Below are positions 43,137-52,287 of a stretch of DNA of 64,000 nt, in pieces. The stretch is from NCBI RefSeq assembly GCF_026537325.1, contig NZ_JAFNMJ010000002.1, positions 62,001 through 126,000 of the forward strand, given 5' to 3'. Made by a program: the position numbers and the translations under genes. The stretch comes from Bifidobacterium sp. B4142 (GTDB lineage: Bacteria > Actinomycetota > Actinomycetes > Actinomycetales > Bifidobacteriaceae). Every line of letters starts with the position of its first letter. Within the stretch, counting starts at the first letter, position 1. The notes under the pieces were generated by a model. That model made no database searches and had not been told where the DNA came from. It worked only from the letters and a program-made list of their open reading frames with translations.

Positions 43137-44333
43137 ATGGCAATCAAGCAATCCTCAAAAACGGCGAGCGGAACGCTGATCTTTTCCCTGATGGCCGGTT
43201 ACTCGATCGTGTACATGGACAAGAACATGATCTCGACCGCCATCATCCCCATCTCCGAGCAGTTCCACCTTGACTCGGGGCAGACAGGCATCATCATGTC
43301 GGCCTTCTTCCTGGGATACTCGCTCATGCAGATTCCCAGCGGCTGGCTGGCCGACCGGCTTGGGGCCAAGCGTGTGCTGATGGCCTCCATGATCATCATC
43401 GGTCTGTTCAGTTATCTGTTCGGCCTGGCCAATGGTCTGGCCTTCTTCATCATCGTCCGGTTCTTCGCTGGCATGGGCCACGGTGGCTATCCGCCCTCCT
43501 GCTCCAAGTCGATCGCGGAGAACTTCCCCCAGGAACGGCGCACCTTCGTCCAGTCCCTGATCCTGTCGACCTCGGGCATCGGCGGCATCCTGGCCTTCGT
43601 CCTGGGCGCCAACCTGGTCGCCATCAACTGGCACTTGGCATACGCTGTGCTGGGCACCCTCTACCTGCTGGCCTTTGTCTGCATCCTGATCTTCGTGCCA
43701 TCCAAGCCCCGCCAGCCCGAGGCTGACCAGAAGCCCGGAGCCAAGGGGGCAGGGTTCCTCGAGGTTCTGAAGAATCGGAACGTGCTGGTCCTCTTCGTGG
43801 CCATGCTGCTGCTGAACATCCTCCTGTATGGCAATATCTCCTGGATGCCCACCTTCATCAAGAATACCTTCGGGCTCTCGATCGGCCAGGCAGGCATCCT
43901 GCTGGCGGTCAATGCGGTCTTCACGACCGTTGCCACCATCTACGCCGGTCAGTTGCTCTCGAAGCTCTTCCTGGGCAGGGAGAAGTTGGCCATCCTGGGT
44001 GCCGGGGTGATCAGCGCCGTCCTGGTCGTATGCTTCGTCTTCTCGCGCAACATCTGGCTCTCCCTCCTGCTGCTGATCCTGGTATCCTGCGTCTCCGTGG
44101 TGGCCTTCACCGGCATCTTCACCTGGCCCCACAAGATCATGGACCCGCATATCATCGGCTCCGCCATCGGCATCATCAACACCGGCGGCACCCTGGGCGG
44201 ATTCCTGGCCCCCATGATCATCGGCTATCTGGTCAAGGCGGCCGGCGGTTCCTTCGTCGGAGCCTTCCTCTTCATGGGTGCGGCGGCCATTGTCTCAGGG
44301 TTGATGGCTCTGCTGGTCAAGGTCGGCAAGTAA
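43137..44333 (+). CDS. MFS transporter, probably partner of the AbgB-like hydrolase
   Basis: 398 residues, 12 membrane segments. The N-terminal SIVYMDKNMISTAIIPI and motif A loop GWLADRLGAKRVLM indicate an anion/organic acid-type MFS permease. FFAGMGHGGYPPSCSKSIAE resembles ACS-family sugar-acid and small carboxylate transporters. It is downstream of the AbgB-like amidohydrolase and likely brings in its substrate, since conjugates such as aminobenzoyl-glutamate carry carboxylates. A strong hairpin follows at 44511. Confidence 0.88.
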   Translation: MAIKQSSKTASGTLIFSLMAGYSIVYMDKNMISTAIIPISEQFHLDSGQTGIIMSAFFLGYSLMQIPSGWLADRLGAKRVLMASMIIIGLFSYLFGLANGLAFFIIVRFFAGMGHGGYPPSCSKSIAENFPQERRTFVQSLILSTSGIGGILAFVLGANLVAINWHLAYAVLGTLYLLAFVCILIFVPSKPRQPEADQKPGAKGAGFLEVLKNRNVLVLFVAMLLLNILLYGNISWMPTFIKNTFGLSIGQAGILLAVNAVFTTVATIYAGQLLSKLFLGREKLAILGAGVISAVLVVCFVFSRNIWLSLLLLILVSCVSVVAFTGIFTWPHKIMDPHIIGSAIGIINTGGTLGGFLAPMIIGYLVKAAGGSFVGAFLFMGAAAIVSGLMALLVKVGK

Positions 44334-44510
44334 AGCCTGGGCCGGATCGGCCACATCAATGGTTTCTGGTCTCGAAGATTAGGCGGCTGTGGCGCAGTCA
44401 TGGCCGCTGGTCCATGGCAGGGAGTCAGTGTCAAAAAGTCGGTACCTCTTCTGGGATCTTCGATTCTTTGGTGCTCACCACGGATACTTGAAGGCGATGC
44501 TTACCAAGTA

Positions 44511-44549
44511 AAAGGCCCGCCCCCTGAGTAATTCAGGGGGCGGGCCTTT
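44511..44549. terminator. Strong bidirectional terminator
   Basis: A perfect 17-bp stem from AAAGGCCCGCCCCCTGA to TCAGGGGGCGGGCCTTT with a 5-base loop sits between the MFS gene and the convergent GH32 gene. Confidence 0.9.
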
Positions 44550-44573
44550 CCTGTGCCGACTAGGACAGTCGGA

Positions 44574-46097
44574 TCAGCGATCCGGCTCTTCCCAGATGGT
44601 GCCCAGTCTGGCGATGGAGAGGGAGTCGATCAGGGCCTGGCCCTCGCCGGACTCGGCGATCAGGCGGATGCCGCGGGGTCCTTCGGCGGGGAAGGAGTAG
44701 GAGGACATGATCTCCAGCCCGTCGTTGATGATGACCTCGATCGAGCCCCGGTCCACGATGATACGCAGTTTGAGTTTGCCCGAGGACTTGTCGACGGGTG
44801 CTGTGCGGTAACCCCGATCCCCGTAGGTGTTGCAGTGGCGGTCCAGCACCACGCGGTCCAGCTGGTCGTCATAGCAGACCAGCGTATGATCGCCTGACTG
44901 GGTTCGGTGAATCTCCAGACCGATGCGCTCGGCCTGGGACTTGGCCAGGTCAATTTCCATAGTGATGTCGGCGGTCTGCGCGTCGTCCAACAGATCCTGG
45001 CTGCCGTTGACCTTCAGCTCGATGGGGCCGAAGTCCTGCTGGTCCTGGTCCAGGTTGGAGAACTCGCGTATGGGCAAGCAGCGCAGATGATCACCGGCCA
45101 GGGTGACCTCGCGGGGTACGGTGAACTGGCCGCACCAGCCATCCTCCTGCATGGGGATGGGCTCGGTGAAGGGACTCATCCAGCCGAATACCAGCCGACG
45201 GCCGTCAGGAGCCTGGAAGGTCTGCGGGGCATAGAAGTTGTGGCCGTCATCCCAGAGGTGGAATTCGGTCTCCTGATGGAAGTCGCCGCCGGGCTGCCAG
45301 CTGCCGATTACATAGCCGGCGTTGTTGTGGTTGCGGGCTTCGAATCCATGGGGTTTCAAGCCCATGGCCGAGTAGCAGATCACCCACTTGTCCTCCAGGG
45401 GGAACATATCGGGGCATTCCAGCATGAAGACCTCGGGGTCGGGGTGCCGATAGATCACCCGGTCGAAGGTCCAGTGCTCCATGTCATTGGAGGTATACAT
45501 CCAGATCTCGCCCCGGTGGGCTGGGGTGCTGACTCCGAAGACCATGTACCAGAGCCCGCCCATCTTCCACACCTTGGGGTCACGGAAGTGCAGGATCTTG
45601 TCGTCGGGGCAGGGGACCACGACACCCTTCTTTTCGAAGTGGATACCGTCGGAGGAGACGGCCATGCACTGCTCCTGGAGGTTGCCGTCATCATCGTTGA
45701 CCCCATTGCGCCAGCGGTGACCGGTGTAGTAGATGGTCAAACGGCCGTCGTCGCCCACCACGGCCGATCCGGAGAAGACCCCGTCCTTCTCGACCTCCAG
45801 GGTGGGCGCCATGGCCAGGGGCTCGCGCCGCCAGGTGACCAGGTCGGCGCTGGACACATGCCCCCAGTGCATGTTTCCCCACTCGCTCCCGTAGGGGTTG
45901 AGCTGGAAGTAGGCATGATAGCGTCCCTTGTAGTAGCTCAGGCCGTTGGGGTCGTTGATCCATCCGGCCTTGGAAGCGATGTGGCACTGGGGATACCAGC
46001 GGTCATTGCGGGTGGTGAAGAGCCGATCGATGCTCTTCTGGGCCTTGTCCAGCTGGGCGTTCATATCGGCGTTTTCCTTGGTTGCTGACTGGTTCAT
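44574..46097 (-). CDS. cscA: Beta-fructofuranosidase (GH32, sucrase)
   Basis: 507 residues. The five-blade propeller carries the GH32 triad: nucleophile D49 in GWINDPNG, the transition-state stabiliser D173 in HFRDPK and acid/base E227 in MLECPDM. A C-terminal beta-sandwich follows from about 350. No signal peptide, so it splits imported sucrose or short fructo-oligosaccharides into hexoses for the bifid shunt. AAAGGA precedes the ATG by about 8 bases. It follows the permease gene by 52 bases in one operon. Confidence 0.96.
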   Translation of the reverse strand: MNQSATKENADMNAQLDKAQKSIDRLFTTRNDRWYPQCHIASKAGWINDPNGLSYYKGRYHAYFQLNPYGSEWGNMHWGHVSSADLVTWRREPLAMAPTLEVEKDGVFSGSAVVGDDGRLTIYYTGHRWRNGVNDDDGNLQEQCMAVSSDGIHFEKKGVVVPCPDDKILHFRDPKVWKMGGLWYMVFGVSTPAHRGEIWMYTSNDMEHWTFDRVIYRHPDPEVFMLECPDMFPLEDKWVICYSAMGLKPHGFEARNHNNAGYVIGSWQPGGDFHQETEFHLWDDGHNFYAPQTFQAPDGRRLVFGWMSPFTEPIPMQEDGWCGQFTVPREVTLAGDHLRCLPIREFSNLDQDQQDFGPIELKVNGSQDLLDDAQTADITMEIDLAKSQAERIGLEIHRTQSGDHTLVCYDDQLDRVVLDRHCNTYGDRGYRTAPVDKSSGKLKLRIIVDRGSIEVIINDGLEIMSSYSFPAEGPRGIRLIAESGEGQALIDSLSIARLGTIWEEPDR

Positions 46098-46149
46098 CCT
46101 TGAATCCTTTCGGGGTTGGAGGGGTGCTGATTATGGTTGACGTGGGGAA

Positions 46150-47442
46150 TCAGCCTTGGGTCACGGCGGACTTCCGGGAATCCCTGATGAAGGGATCGCC
46201 GTCGACCTGCTGGTCGTCGCGCTTGAGCACGAAGGTGCCGTAAATCAGGGCGACCAGCACCACCAATGAAATGGTGTAGAAAGTGACCCGGTCACCGGCG
46301 CGATCGTGGAGCATGCCCAGGGGGGTGGACAGGGCCGCCTGGCCGACCTGGGAGGCAATCTGGAAGCCCACCATGTAAAGGGTGGCGGACAGCTTGGGGT
46401 TGAAGTGCAGTGTGAAGTAGCGGAAGGCCGGCAGGCTGAAGAGCGGGACCTCGATGGAGTGGAAGAGCTTGACGATGGAGACCATGACCGGGTCGTGGAA
46501 GAAGCCGCACAGTCCGATTCTGGCAAACATGACCGTAGCGCCCAGCAGCAGGGAGTTGCGGACGCCGATCTTGCGCATGATGACGGGGACGACGCCCATC
46601 ATGGCCGATTCCAGGAAGACCTGGAAGGAGTTGAGAATGCCATAGATCTCGTGCCCCTGCTCCGGGGTTGAGAAGAGGTTGGCATAGTAGTTGGGGAACA
46701 TCTGCTGGTCGAAGACCGTGTAGAAAGTGTTGGTGAAGATCATGAAGACAATCAGGAGCCATAGGGCGGGCATGCCCAGAACGTGGATTATGTCGCGCAG
46801 GGAGGGCTGGGACTTTTCGCCCTCGGGGGTGGACTCCCGCATGATTTCCTCGCGCTGCTCATCGGGGATCCAGAAAGCATAGACCAGCAGCATGCAGGCG
46901 CCGAAGGCGGATCCCAGCCAGAAGTTGATCATCGGGTTGATGTTGAAAGCAAACCCGGCAATTAGGGCCACAAGGGCGTAGCCGAAGGAGCCCCAGGCCC
47001 GGGACTGTCCGTACTCGAAGCCGAACTTGCGAGAGTAGCGCTCGGTGATGGCCTCGATCAAGGAGCAACCTGACATGAAGCCGGCAGAGAGGACCACTGC
47101 GCCAAGCATGGCGCCCAGCATTATGTTGGTGCGCATGAGCGGCGCATAGATGAATTGGACGAAGGGCCCCACCAGGGCGGCGATGGCAGCGATGAAGATG
47201 GCCAGACGGCGCTTGACTCCCAGTTCGTCCTGAATGACCCCGTAGACAAACATTATTATCAGTGTGCCCACGGAGTTGATGGAGTAGATTTTACCAACCT
47301 GGGTGTTGGTCATACCGAGGCCGTTGATCAGCCAGGGCGAGTAGAAAGACCACCAGATGCCCCAGGCGCAGAAGAAGAAGAATATTCCGGTAGAGGATTC
47401 CAAATATGATGGATTCCTCCACGCCGATAATTTGGCGGCCAT
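46150..47442 (-). CDS. cscB: Sucrose permease, LacY/CscB-type oligosaccharide:H+ symporter
   Basis: 430 residues, 12 membrane segments. The FFFFCAWGIWWSFYSPWLIN start and the TNTQVGKIYSINSVGTLIIM segment, plus SRAWGSFGYALVALIAGFAF in TM5, match the LacY/CscB/RafB oligosaccharide-proton symporter family. The placement directly before a GH32 sucrase and beside a LacI regulator makes sucrose or short fructo-oligosaccharide the likely substrate. First gene of the operon, preceded by a well-spaced promoter covered by LacI-type sites. Confidence 0.93.
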   Translation of the reverse strand: MAAKLSAWRNPSYLESSTGIFFFFCAWGIWWSFYSPWLINGLGMTNTQVGKIYSINSVGTLIIMFVYGVIQDELGVKRRLAIFIAAIAALVGPFVQFIYAPLMRTNIMLGAMLGAVVLSAGFMSGCSLIEAITERYSRKFGFEYGQSRAWGSFGYALVALIAGFAFNINPMINFWLGSAFGACMLLVYAFWIPDEQREEIMRESTPEGEKSQPSLRDIIHVLGMPALWLLIVFMIFTNTFYTVFDQQMFPNYYANLFSTPEQGHEIYGILNSFQVFLESAMMGVVPVIMRKIGVRNSLLLGATVMFARIGLCGFFHDPVMVSIVKLFHSIEVPLFSLPAFRYFTLHFNPKLSATLYMVGFQIASQVGQAALSTPLGMLHDRAGDRVTFYTISLVVLVALIYGTFVLKRDDQQVDGDPFIRDSRKSAVTQG

Positions 47443-47530
47443 GCTGCCCCTCTTTCCTTGTCGTGCACCGCTTCCCCGCAGTGCCTCTCAGTCCGATGCA
47501 CTTCCTGTGTGCAGAGCGGACCTGGTAGGT

Positions 47531-47559
47531 ATAGTAAGCCGTCAATCGATTTACGTCAA
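47531..47559 (-). promoter_or_regulatory. Promoter of the sucrose operon
   Basis: TTGACG (47559-47554) and TACTAT (47536-47531) on the minus strand, 17-bp spacing. Confidence 0.7.
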
Positions 47560-47569
47560 ACGATTGACG
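47540..47569. promoter_or_regulatory. Two tandem LacI-type operators on the sucrose promoter
   Basis: CGTCAATCGATTTACG (47540-47555) and CGTCAAACGATTGACG (47554-47569) are each 16-bp palindromes with a central CG and one mismatched pair. They share two bases, are 14 bp apart centre to centre, and cover the -35 and spacer. Confidence 0.72.
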
Positions 47570-47706
47570 ATTGTCGTGCCTTCCCATCGGACACGATGGG
47601 CAACTGGCAGGGGATGTTGACTGATTGGTGACTGGCGCCAAGCCAACCAGAATCCGGCCTTAGCTCACCATCTTGCGACAGGGAAGGGGGAGATGTGACT
47701 CTGGCT

Positions 47707-48780
47707 TTAGGGATTGGCTGGGACCGGGTCCGAGGCGGTGTCGAGGCGGGTGGAGCCCTTGCGAATAAGGGCGCAATGAATGCGCACTCCACCAGCCTGA
47801 TCAAGCGGCGGCAGGACGGCACGGGTTTTGGGCAGGGGCAGAGCAATGCGACGGGGATTGATTTGCACCAGCAGCCGTCGCACTGCCCAGAAGCCCATCT
47901 CGTAGTGAGGCAGTTCGACTGTAGTCAAGGGGGGTGCTGCGGTTTCTGCGACGACCTGGTGGTTGTCCACGCCCACCAGATTGAGGTCCTTGCCGATGAT
48001 CAGATGGCGGGTTGCGGCGGCCTGGTAGAGGTAGAACGAACGTGAATCATTGAAGCAGAAGACCCCATCGGGGTGCTGTTCGTCGACCAGGTCGTCCGCC
48101 TGATCCATGGCATCCTGGTTGAATCCGACCAGTCGGATCAAGGTCTGGCTTGTAGGCAGGCCAGCTTCCTTGAGAGCTGTGTGATATCCGCGCATTCTGT
48201 CTTCTTGCGCCGGCAAATCCTGTGTGGTGCCCAGGTAGGCTACCCGATGGCAGCCTGACTCGATCAGGTGGCGGGTGGCATCGTAGCCAATCAGAAACTC
48301 GTCAGGGGCTATGCTTGGACAGCGGCTGGCCCGCTCCGTCGCGTTGACCACCACGGCGGGGCAGGAGCGCAGAGACTGTGGCAGGTCAACATCCTGGTCG
48401 TACATCTTGGCGAAGAGGAATCCGTCCACCCCATAGCGCTTCAGGGCCTGGATCTGCTCGGCTTCCCGGATGCCCCCATCGGTGGAGACAGTGAGAAGCA
48501 CATAGCCACGCTCAGCGGCCGCATCCTGCGCACCCTGAATGATGGCGCCAGCATAGGGCGTGGTGGCCACCTCTTCGCTGATGAAGCCCAGCATGCCGGT
48601 CTTGCTGGTGCGCAGCGACCGGGCCATGGGATTGGGCCGATAGCCTAAGGTCTTGGCTGTACTGCGCACCCTCCGTGCAGTCTCCGACTTGACTCTGCCC
48701 TTGTCATGGCCGTTGAGCACCAGAGAGACTGTGGAGACGGATACGCCTGTGCGTTCGGCGATCTGCTTCTTCGTGATCAT
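47707..48780 (-). CDS. cscR: LacI-family regulator of the sucrose operon
   Basis: 357 residues. HTH ITKKQIAERTGVSVSTVSLV and the hinge LGYRPNPMARSLR region are followed by the effector domain (MLGFISEEVATTPYAG to the end). The ATG at 48780 has AAGGTG 6 bases upstream; a GTG two codons earlier is possible. It is cotranscribed in direction with cscB and cscA, and the two tandem palindromes in between are its likely sites. It is GC-rich and not related by composition to the nucleoside LacI. The effector is probably sucrose or fructose. Confidence 0.92.
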   Translation of the reverse strand: MITKKQIAERTGVSVSTVSLVLNGHDKGRVKSETARRVRSTAKTLGYRPNPMARSLRTSKTGMLGFISEEVATTPYAGAIIQGAQDAAAERGYVLLTVSTDGGIREAEQIQALKRYGVDGFLFAKMYDQDVDLPQSLRSCPAVVVNATERASRCPSIAPDEFLIGYDATRHLIESGCHRVAYLGTTQDLPAQEDRMRGYHTALKEAGLPTSQTLIRLVGFNQDAMDQADDLVDEQHPDGVFCFNDSRSFYLYQAAATRHLIIGKDLNLVGVDNHQVVAETAAPPLTTVELPHYEMGFWAVRRLLVQINPRRIALPLPKTRAVLPPLDQAGGVRIHCALIRKGSTRLDTASDPVPANP

Positions 48781-48838
48781 GGGCACACCTTAACTTGCTC
48801 AGGCGATTTCAGCCCGGCTGATCTTGAGTGGCAGGGTT

Positions 48839-49174
48839 TCAGCGGTTTTTCCCGCCTAGAATCCGGTTGACTCGCTCCACCTTCTCGTGAATCTGATCCC
48901 GCTTGCCGGGACGGATGTCCAGCCTGAGGCTGACGCTGGTCCGATGCCCCTGCTCGGCCAGGACCCGTGCAGCTTCTTCCACGACCTCCATGACCCGATG
49001 CAGATCCCCCTCGACGACGGTGCTCATGGCATTGGTCTGGTTAGGCAGTCCCGAATCCCTGATGACCTTGATGACCTGGGCCACGTAGGTGGACAGCTCT
49101 TCACCCTGACCTGAGGGTGCGATCGTGACCTCGGCTAAGGTATTCATGTAGGATGAATCGTTTATGTCGGGCAT
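48839..49174 (-). CDS. Thiamine-binding-type protein, DUF77/MTH1187 family
   Basis: 111 residues. LAEVTIAPSGQGEELSTYVA, then TNAMSTVVEGDL, then SVSLRLDIRPGKRDQ match the YkoF-like DUF77 fold, members of which bind thiamine or a related molecule. The frame is open far upstream, but GGGAAGG precedes the ATG at 49174 by 8 bases and the domain begins just after. It is divergent from glyS. No thiamine riboswitch or transporter is seen nearby. Confidence 0.9.
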   Translation of the reverse strand: MPDINDSSYMNTLAEVTIAPSGQGEELSTYVAQVIKVIRDSGLPNQTNAMSTVVEGDLHRVMEVVEEAARVLAEQGHRTSVSLRLDIRPGKRDQIHEKVERVNRILGGKNR

Positions 49175-49373
49175 ATCGGGAACCTTCCCACATCGATTGG
49201 TGTGTTCGTAGGCAGGATGCCCGGTGTCCCCTGCGGCCACCTGCGCGGCCTCCCGCACCTGTCTCGATGGTAGGCCTCTACGCTGACAGCAGGTCACCAG
49301 CCGAAGGTATGCTGGAGGCCGGTCATCAGGTCGTATGCCCCCAGGAGGGGTTCCCAAGCAGAAGGTGTGATCA

Positions 49374-50891
49374 GTGGCAGTATCGAAACTGGATGAGGTC
49401 ATCTCCCTGGCCAAGCGCCGGGGATTCGTCTTTCCCGCAGGGGAGATCTACGGCGGCACTCGCTCGGCCTGGGATTACGGACCCCTGGGCGTGGCCCTCA
49501 AGGACAACATCAAGCGTGAGTGGTGGCGGACCATGGTGGTCACCCGCGACGACGTGGTTGGCGTGGACACTTCGGTCATCCTGCCCACGGCGGTCTGGGA
49601 GGCCTCGGGCCACGTGTCCGTCTTCAATGACCCCCTGATCGAGTGCCTGAACTGCCACAAGCGGCACCGGGCCGACACCCTGGAGGAGGCCTACGTCGAG
49701 AAGCACGGCCACGATCCGGAAAATGGTCTCAAGGACATTCCCTGCCCGGACTGCGGCACCAAGGGACAGTGGACCGAGCCGCGCGATTTCAACATGATGC
49801 TGCAGACCCACCTGGGACCCGTCCAGGACGAGAAGAGCCTGCATTATCTGCGTCCCGAGACCGCCCAGGGCATTTTTGTGGACTTCAAGTCCGTCATGGC
49901 CTCCTCCCGCTCCAAGCCCCCCTTCGGCATCGCCAACATGGGCAAGAGCTTCCGCAACGAGATAACGCCCGGCAATTTCATCTTCCGTACCCGGGAGTTT
50001 GAGCAGATGGAGATGGAGTTCTTCGTTCACCCCGGCACCGACGAACAATGGCATCAGTACTGGATCGACGCCAGAACCCGCTGGTACGTGGATCTGGGCG
50101 TCAAGCCCGAGAACCTGCGCCACTACGAACACCCCAAAGAAAAGCTGGCCCACTATTCCAAGCGGACTGTGGATATTGAGTACCGGTTCGGCTTCCAGGG
50201 CTCCGAGTGGGGTGAGCTGGAGGGTGTGGCCAACCGCACCGACTACGACCTCAAGGCCCATGCCGAGCACTCGGGCGAGGATCTGAGCTACTACGACCAG
50301 GCCAGCGGGGAACGCTACATCCCCTACGTGATCGAGCCTGCGGCCGGTCTGACGCGCTCGCTGATGGCCTTCCTGGTGGATGCCTATGACGTGGACGAGG
50401 CTCCTAACACCAAGGGCGGGGTCGACCGGCGCACCGTGTTGCGTCTGGACCCGAGGCTGGCCCCGGTCAAGGCTGCCGTCCTGCCCCTGTCCAAGAAGCC
50501 CGATCTGCAGCGGATTGCCCATGACCTGGCCGCCGACCTGCGCCAGAACGAGTGGATGGTGGACTACGACGAGTCCGGCGCCATCGGACGCCGCTACCGT
50601 CGCCAGGACGAGATCGGCACCCCCCTGTGCATCACCGTGGACTTCGACACCCTGGACGACAAAGCGGTCACCATCCGCAACCGCGACTCCATGCAGCAGG
50701 ACCGCGTGGCCCTGGACCAGGTGGAGGACTATGTGCGCCGGGTCGTTGGCGAGCAGCGGGTGCGTTACCCCATGGGCCCATCCGACCTGACCGGCTCACG
50801 TGCCGCTGACGGCTACACGGACCTGGCCAGCGAGCCGGGCACGGACGAGAGCGAACCCATCAAGGTGGCCGAGGCCGGTGGCCGGTACTGA
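49374..50891 (+). CDS. glyS: Glycyl-tRNA synthetase (dimeric type)
   Basis: 505 residues, single-chain class II synthetase charging tRNA-Gly. The N-terminal [20 protein letters not shown] and [10 protein letters not shown] are diagnostic. A zinc-type CLNC and CPDCG pair lies near 85-125. Motif 2 ([20 protein letters not shown]) and motif 3 ([10 protein letters not shown]) are intact. GTG start with AAGGTG upstream. Its 3' end overlaps dusB by 14 bases. Confidence 0.97.
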   Translation: MAVSKLDEVISLAKRRGFVFPAGEIYGGTRSAWDYGPLGVALKDNIKREWWRTMVVTRDDVVGVDTSVILPTAVWEASGHVSVFNDPLIECLNCHKRHRADTLEEAYVEKHGHDPENGLKDIPCPDCGTKGQWTEPRDFNMMLQTHLGPVQDEKSLHYLRPETAQGIFVDFKSVMASSRSKPPFGIANMGKSFRNEITPGNFIFRTREFEQMEMEFFVHPGTDEQWHQYWIDARTRWYVDLGVKPENLRHYEHPKEKLAHYSKRTVDIEYRFGFQGSEWGELEGVANRTDYDLKAHAEHSGEDLSYYDQASGERYIPYVIEPAAGLTRSLMAFLVDAYDVDEAPNTKGGVDRRTVLRLDPRLAPVKAAVLPLSKKPDLQRIAHDLAADLRQNEWMVDYDESGAIGRRYRRQDEIGTPLCITVDFDTLDDKAVTIRNRDSMQQDRVALDQVEDYVRRVVGEQRVRYPMGPSDLTGSRAADGYTDLASEPGTDESEPIKVAEAGGRY

Positions 50892-52056
50892 GGCTGATCG
50901 CCCGACCCCGAAGGTTGCTTCGGTGCAGCTGGGCCCGATAACCGTGCCTGTGCCGGTCATGCTTTCGCCCATGGCGGGCGTGACCAACTGGCCCTTCCGT
51001 CTGCTCTGCCGCGAGTACGGACCTGACGGACTGTATGTGGGGGAGATGGTGACGGCCCGGGCCTTGGTGGCGCGCAATCCCAAGGCATTCAGGCTCTGTC
51101 GCTTCGCCCCTCAGGAAAAGGTGCGCTCCCTGCAGCTGTACGGGGTAGACCCGCAGATTATGGAGCAGGCCACCCGGATGGTGGTCGATGCAGGGTGGGC
51201 CGATCATATCGACATGAACTTCGGCTGTCCGGTCCCCAAGGTCACCAGGCATGGCGGCGGGTCCGCCCTGCCCTGGAAGACTGACCTCTTTGCTGAACTG
51301 GTCCATCGTGTTGTCGCTGTCTGTTCGCCTGCCGGAATCCCCGTCACTGCAAAAATCCGGGTGGGCATCGATCATCAGCACGAGACCTTCATGGAGGCGG
51401 CCCACATCGCCCAGGAGGAAGGCTGCGCCGCCGTCACCCTGCACGCCAGAACTACAGCTGAATACTATGGCGGCCATGCCGACTGGGACCGGATCGCCGA
51501 GCTTGCCCAGGCCATAGACATCCCTGTCTTCGGCAACGGCGACATCTGGACCGCCGAGGATGCCCTGGACATGTTCGCTCAGACCGGCTGTGCAGGCGTG
51601 GCCATTGGCCGGGGCTGTCAGGGCCGTCCATGGCTCTTTGCCGACATAGCGGCAGCCTTAGCCGGCTCCCCGGAGCGGCAGGAGCCCACTTTGGGCCAGG
51701 TTGGGGCTATCGTGGCCCGCCATGCCCGACTCCTGGTCGAGTTCTACGACGGCGACGAGCGTATGGCGGTCCATGATATGCGCAAACACGTGGCTTGGTA
51801 TTTGAAGGGCTTCGCCGTGGGCGGCCAGGTGCGCCGCGACTTCATGGCCTGCGAGAGCCTGGAGGATATGGACCGCTGCATCGCTGACCTGGACCAGGAC
51901 ATGCCCTATCCGCAGGCCGTGGCCGGCAAGCCTCGGGGTCGGGTTCGCTATGCCAAGAAGGTCCGCCTGCCCTATGGCTGGCTGGATTCTCGGACCACCA
52001 CTCATCAGGAGCGCGAAACGCTCTTCGGCAACGACCCTATGGATGCCTCCTACTGA
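50878..52056 (+). CDS. dusB: tRNA-dihydrouridine synthase (DusB family)
   Basis: About 392 residues from the GTG at 50878. The FMN-binding TIM barrel begins [25 protein letters not shown] holds the catalytic Cys, [12 protein letters not shown] and VFGNGDIW follow, and [11 protein letters not shown] binds the phosphate. The enzyme reduces specific uridines in tRNA. The frame is open further upstream inside glyS, but that part is not domain-like. It is translationally coupled to glyS, so tRNA charging and modification share a transcript. Confidence 0.95.
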   Translation: MAGTEADRPTPKVASVQLGPITVPVPVMLSPMAGVTNWPFRLLCREYGPDGLYVGEMVTARALVARNPKAFRLCRFAPQEKVRSLQLYGVDPQIMEQATRMVVDAGWADHIDMNFGCPVPKVTRHGGGSALPWKTDLFAELVHRVVAVCSPAGIPVTAKIRVGIDHQHETFMEAAHIAQEEGCAAVTLHARTTAEYYGGHADWDRIAELAQAIDIPVFGNGDIWTAEDALDMFAQTGCAGVAIGRGCQGRPWLFADIAAALAGSPERQEPTLGQVGAIVARHARLLVEFYDGDERMAVHDMRKHVAWYLKGFAVGGQVRRDFMACESLEDMDRCIADLDQDMPYPQAVAGKPRGRVRYAKKVRLPYGWLDSRTTTHQERETLFGNDPMDASY

Positions 52057-52287
52057 AGCTGGAAATATTCCCGTCACCAACCATGCGCATCCGGGTCTAG
52101 AATCAGGGTTTAGAATACGGACAGAACGGCGTGGAGGTTCTTTCGGAAGGCTGGGGCGGTTGGCTCTGACCTCCCGGACCCTAGGCCCACGGCCGTCAGG
52201 GAGGGTCGGAACGCCTGTGGGCAAATGCGTGTTGGCGTATATGACCTGCGCTAGAGTTGAGCGTAACGTGAGTGACGGGAGCATACT
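52057..52287. promoter_or_regulatory. Leader region before ftsZ
   Basis: 231-base gap. TAGAGT at 52252 is -10-like. A GTG at 52268 opens a seven-codon mini-frame whose TGA overlaps the ftsZ GTG at 52288, which could couple the two. No terminator after dusB was found. The promoter call is weak. Confidence 0.35.

Noticed and set aside
44334-44510. Search for a small gene between the MFS and terminator
   Set aside because: No frame with a start signal or family motif; it appears to be plain intergenic sequence.
48839-49414. Longer start for the DUF77 protein
   Set aside because: The extra N-terminus overlaps the glyS start region, lacks domain character, and the GGGAAGG site supports 49174.
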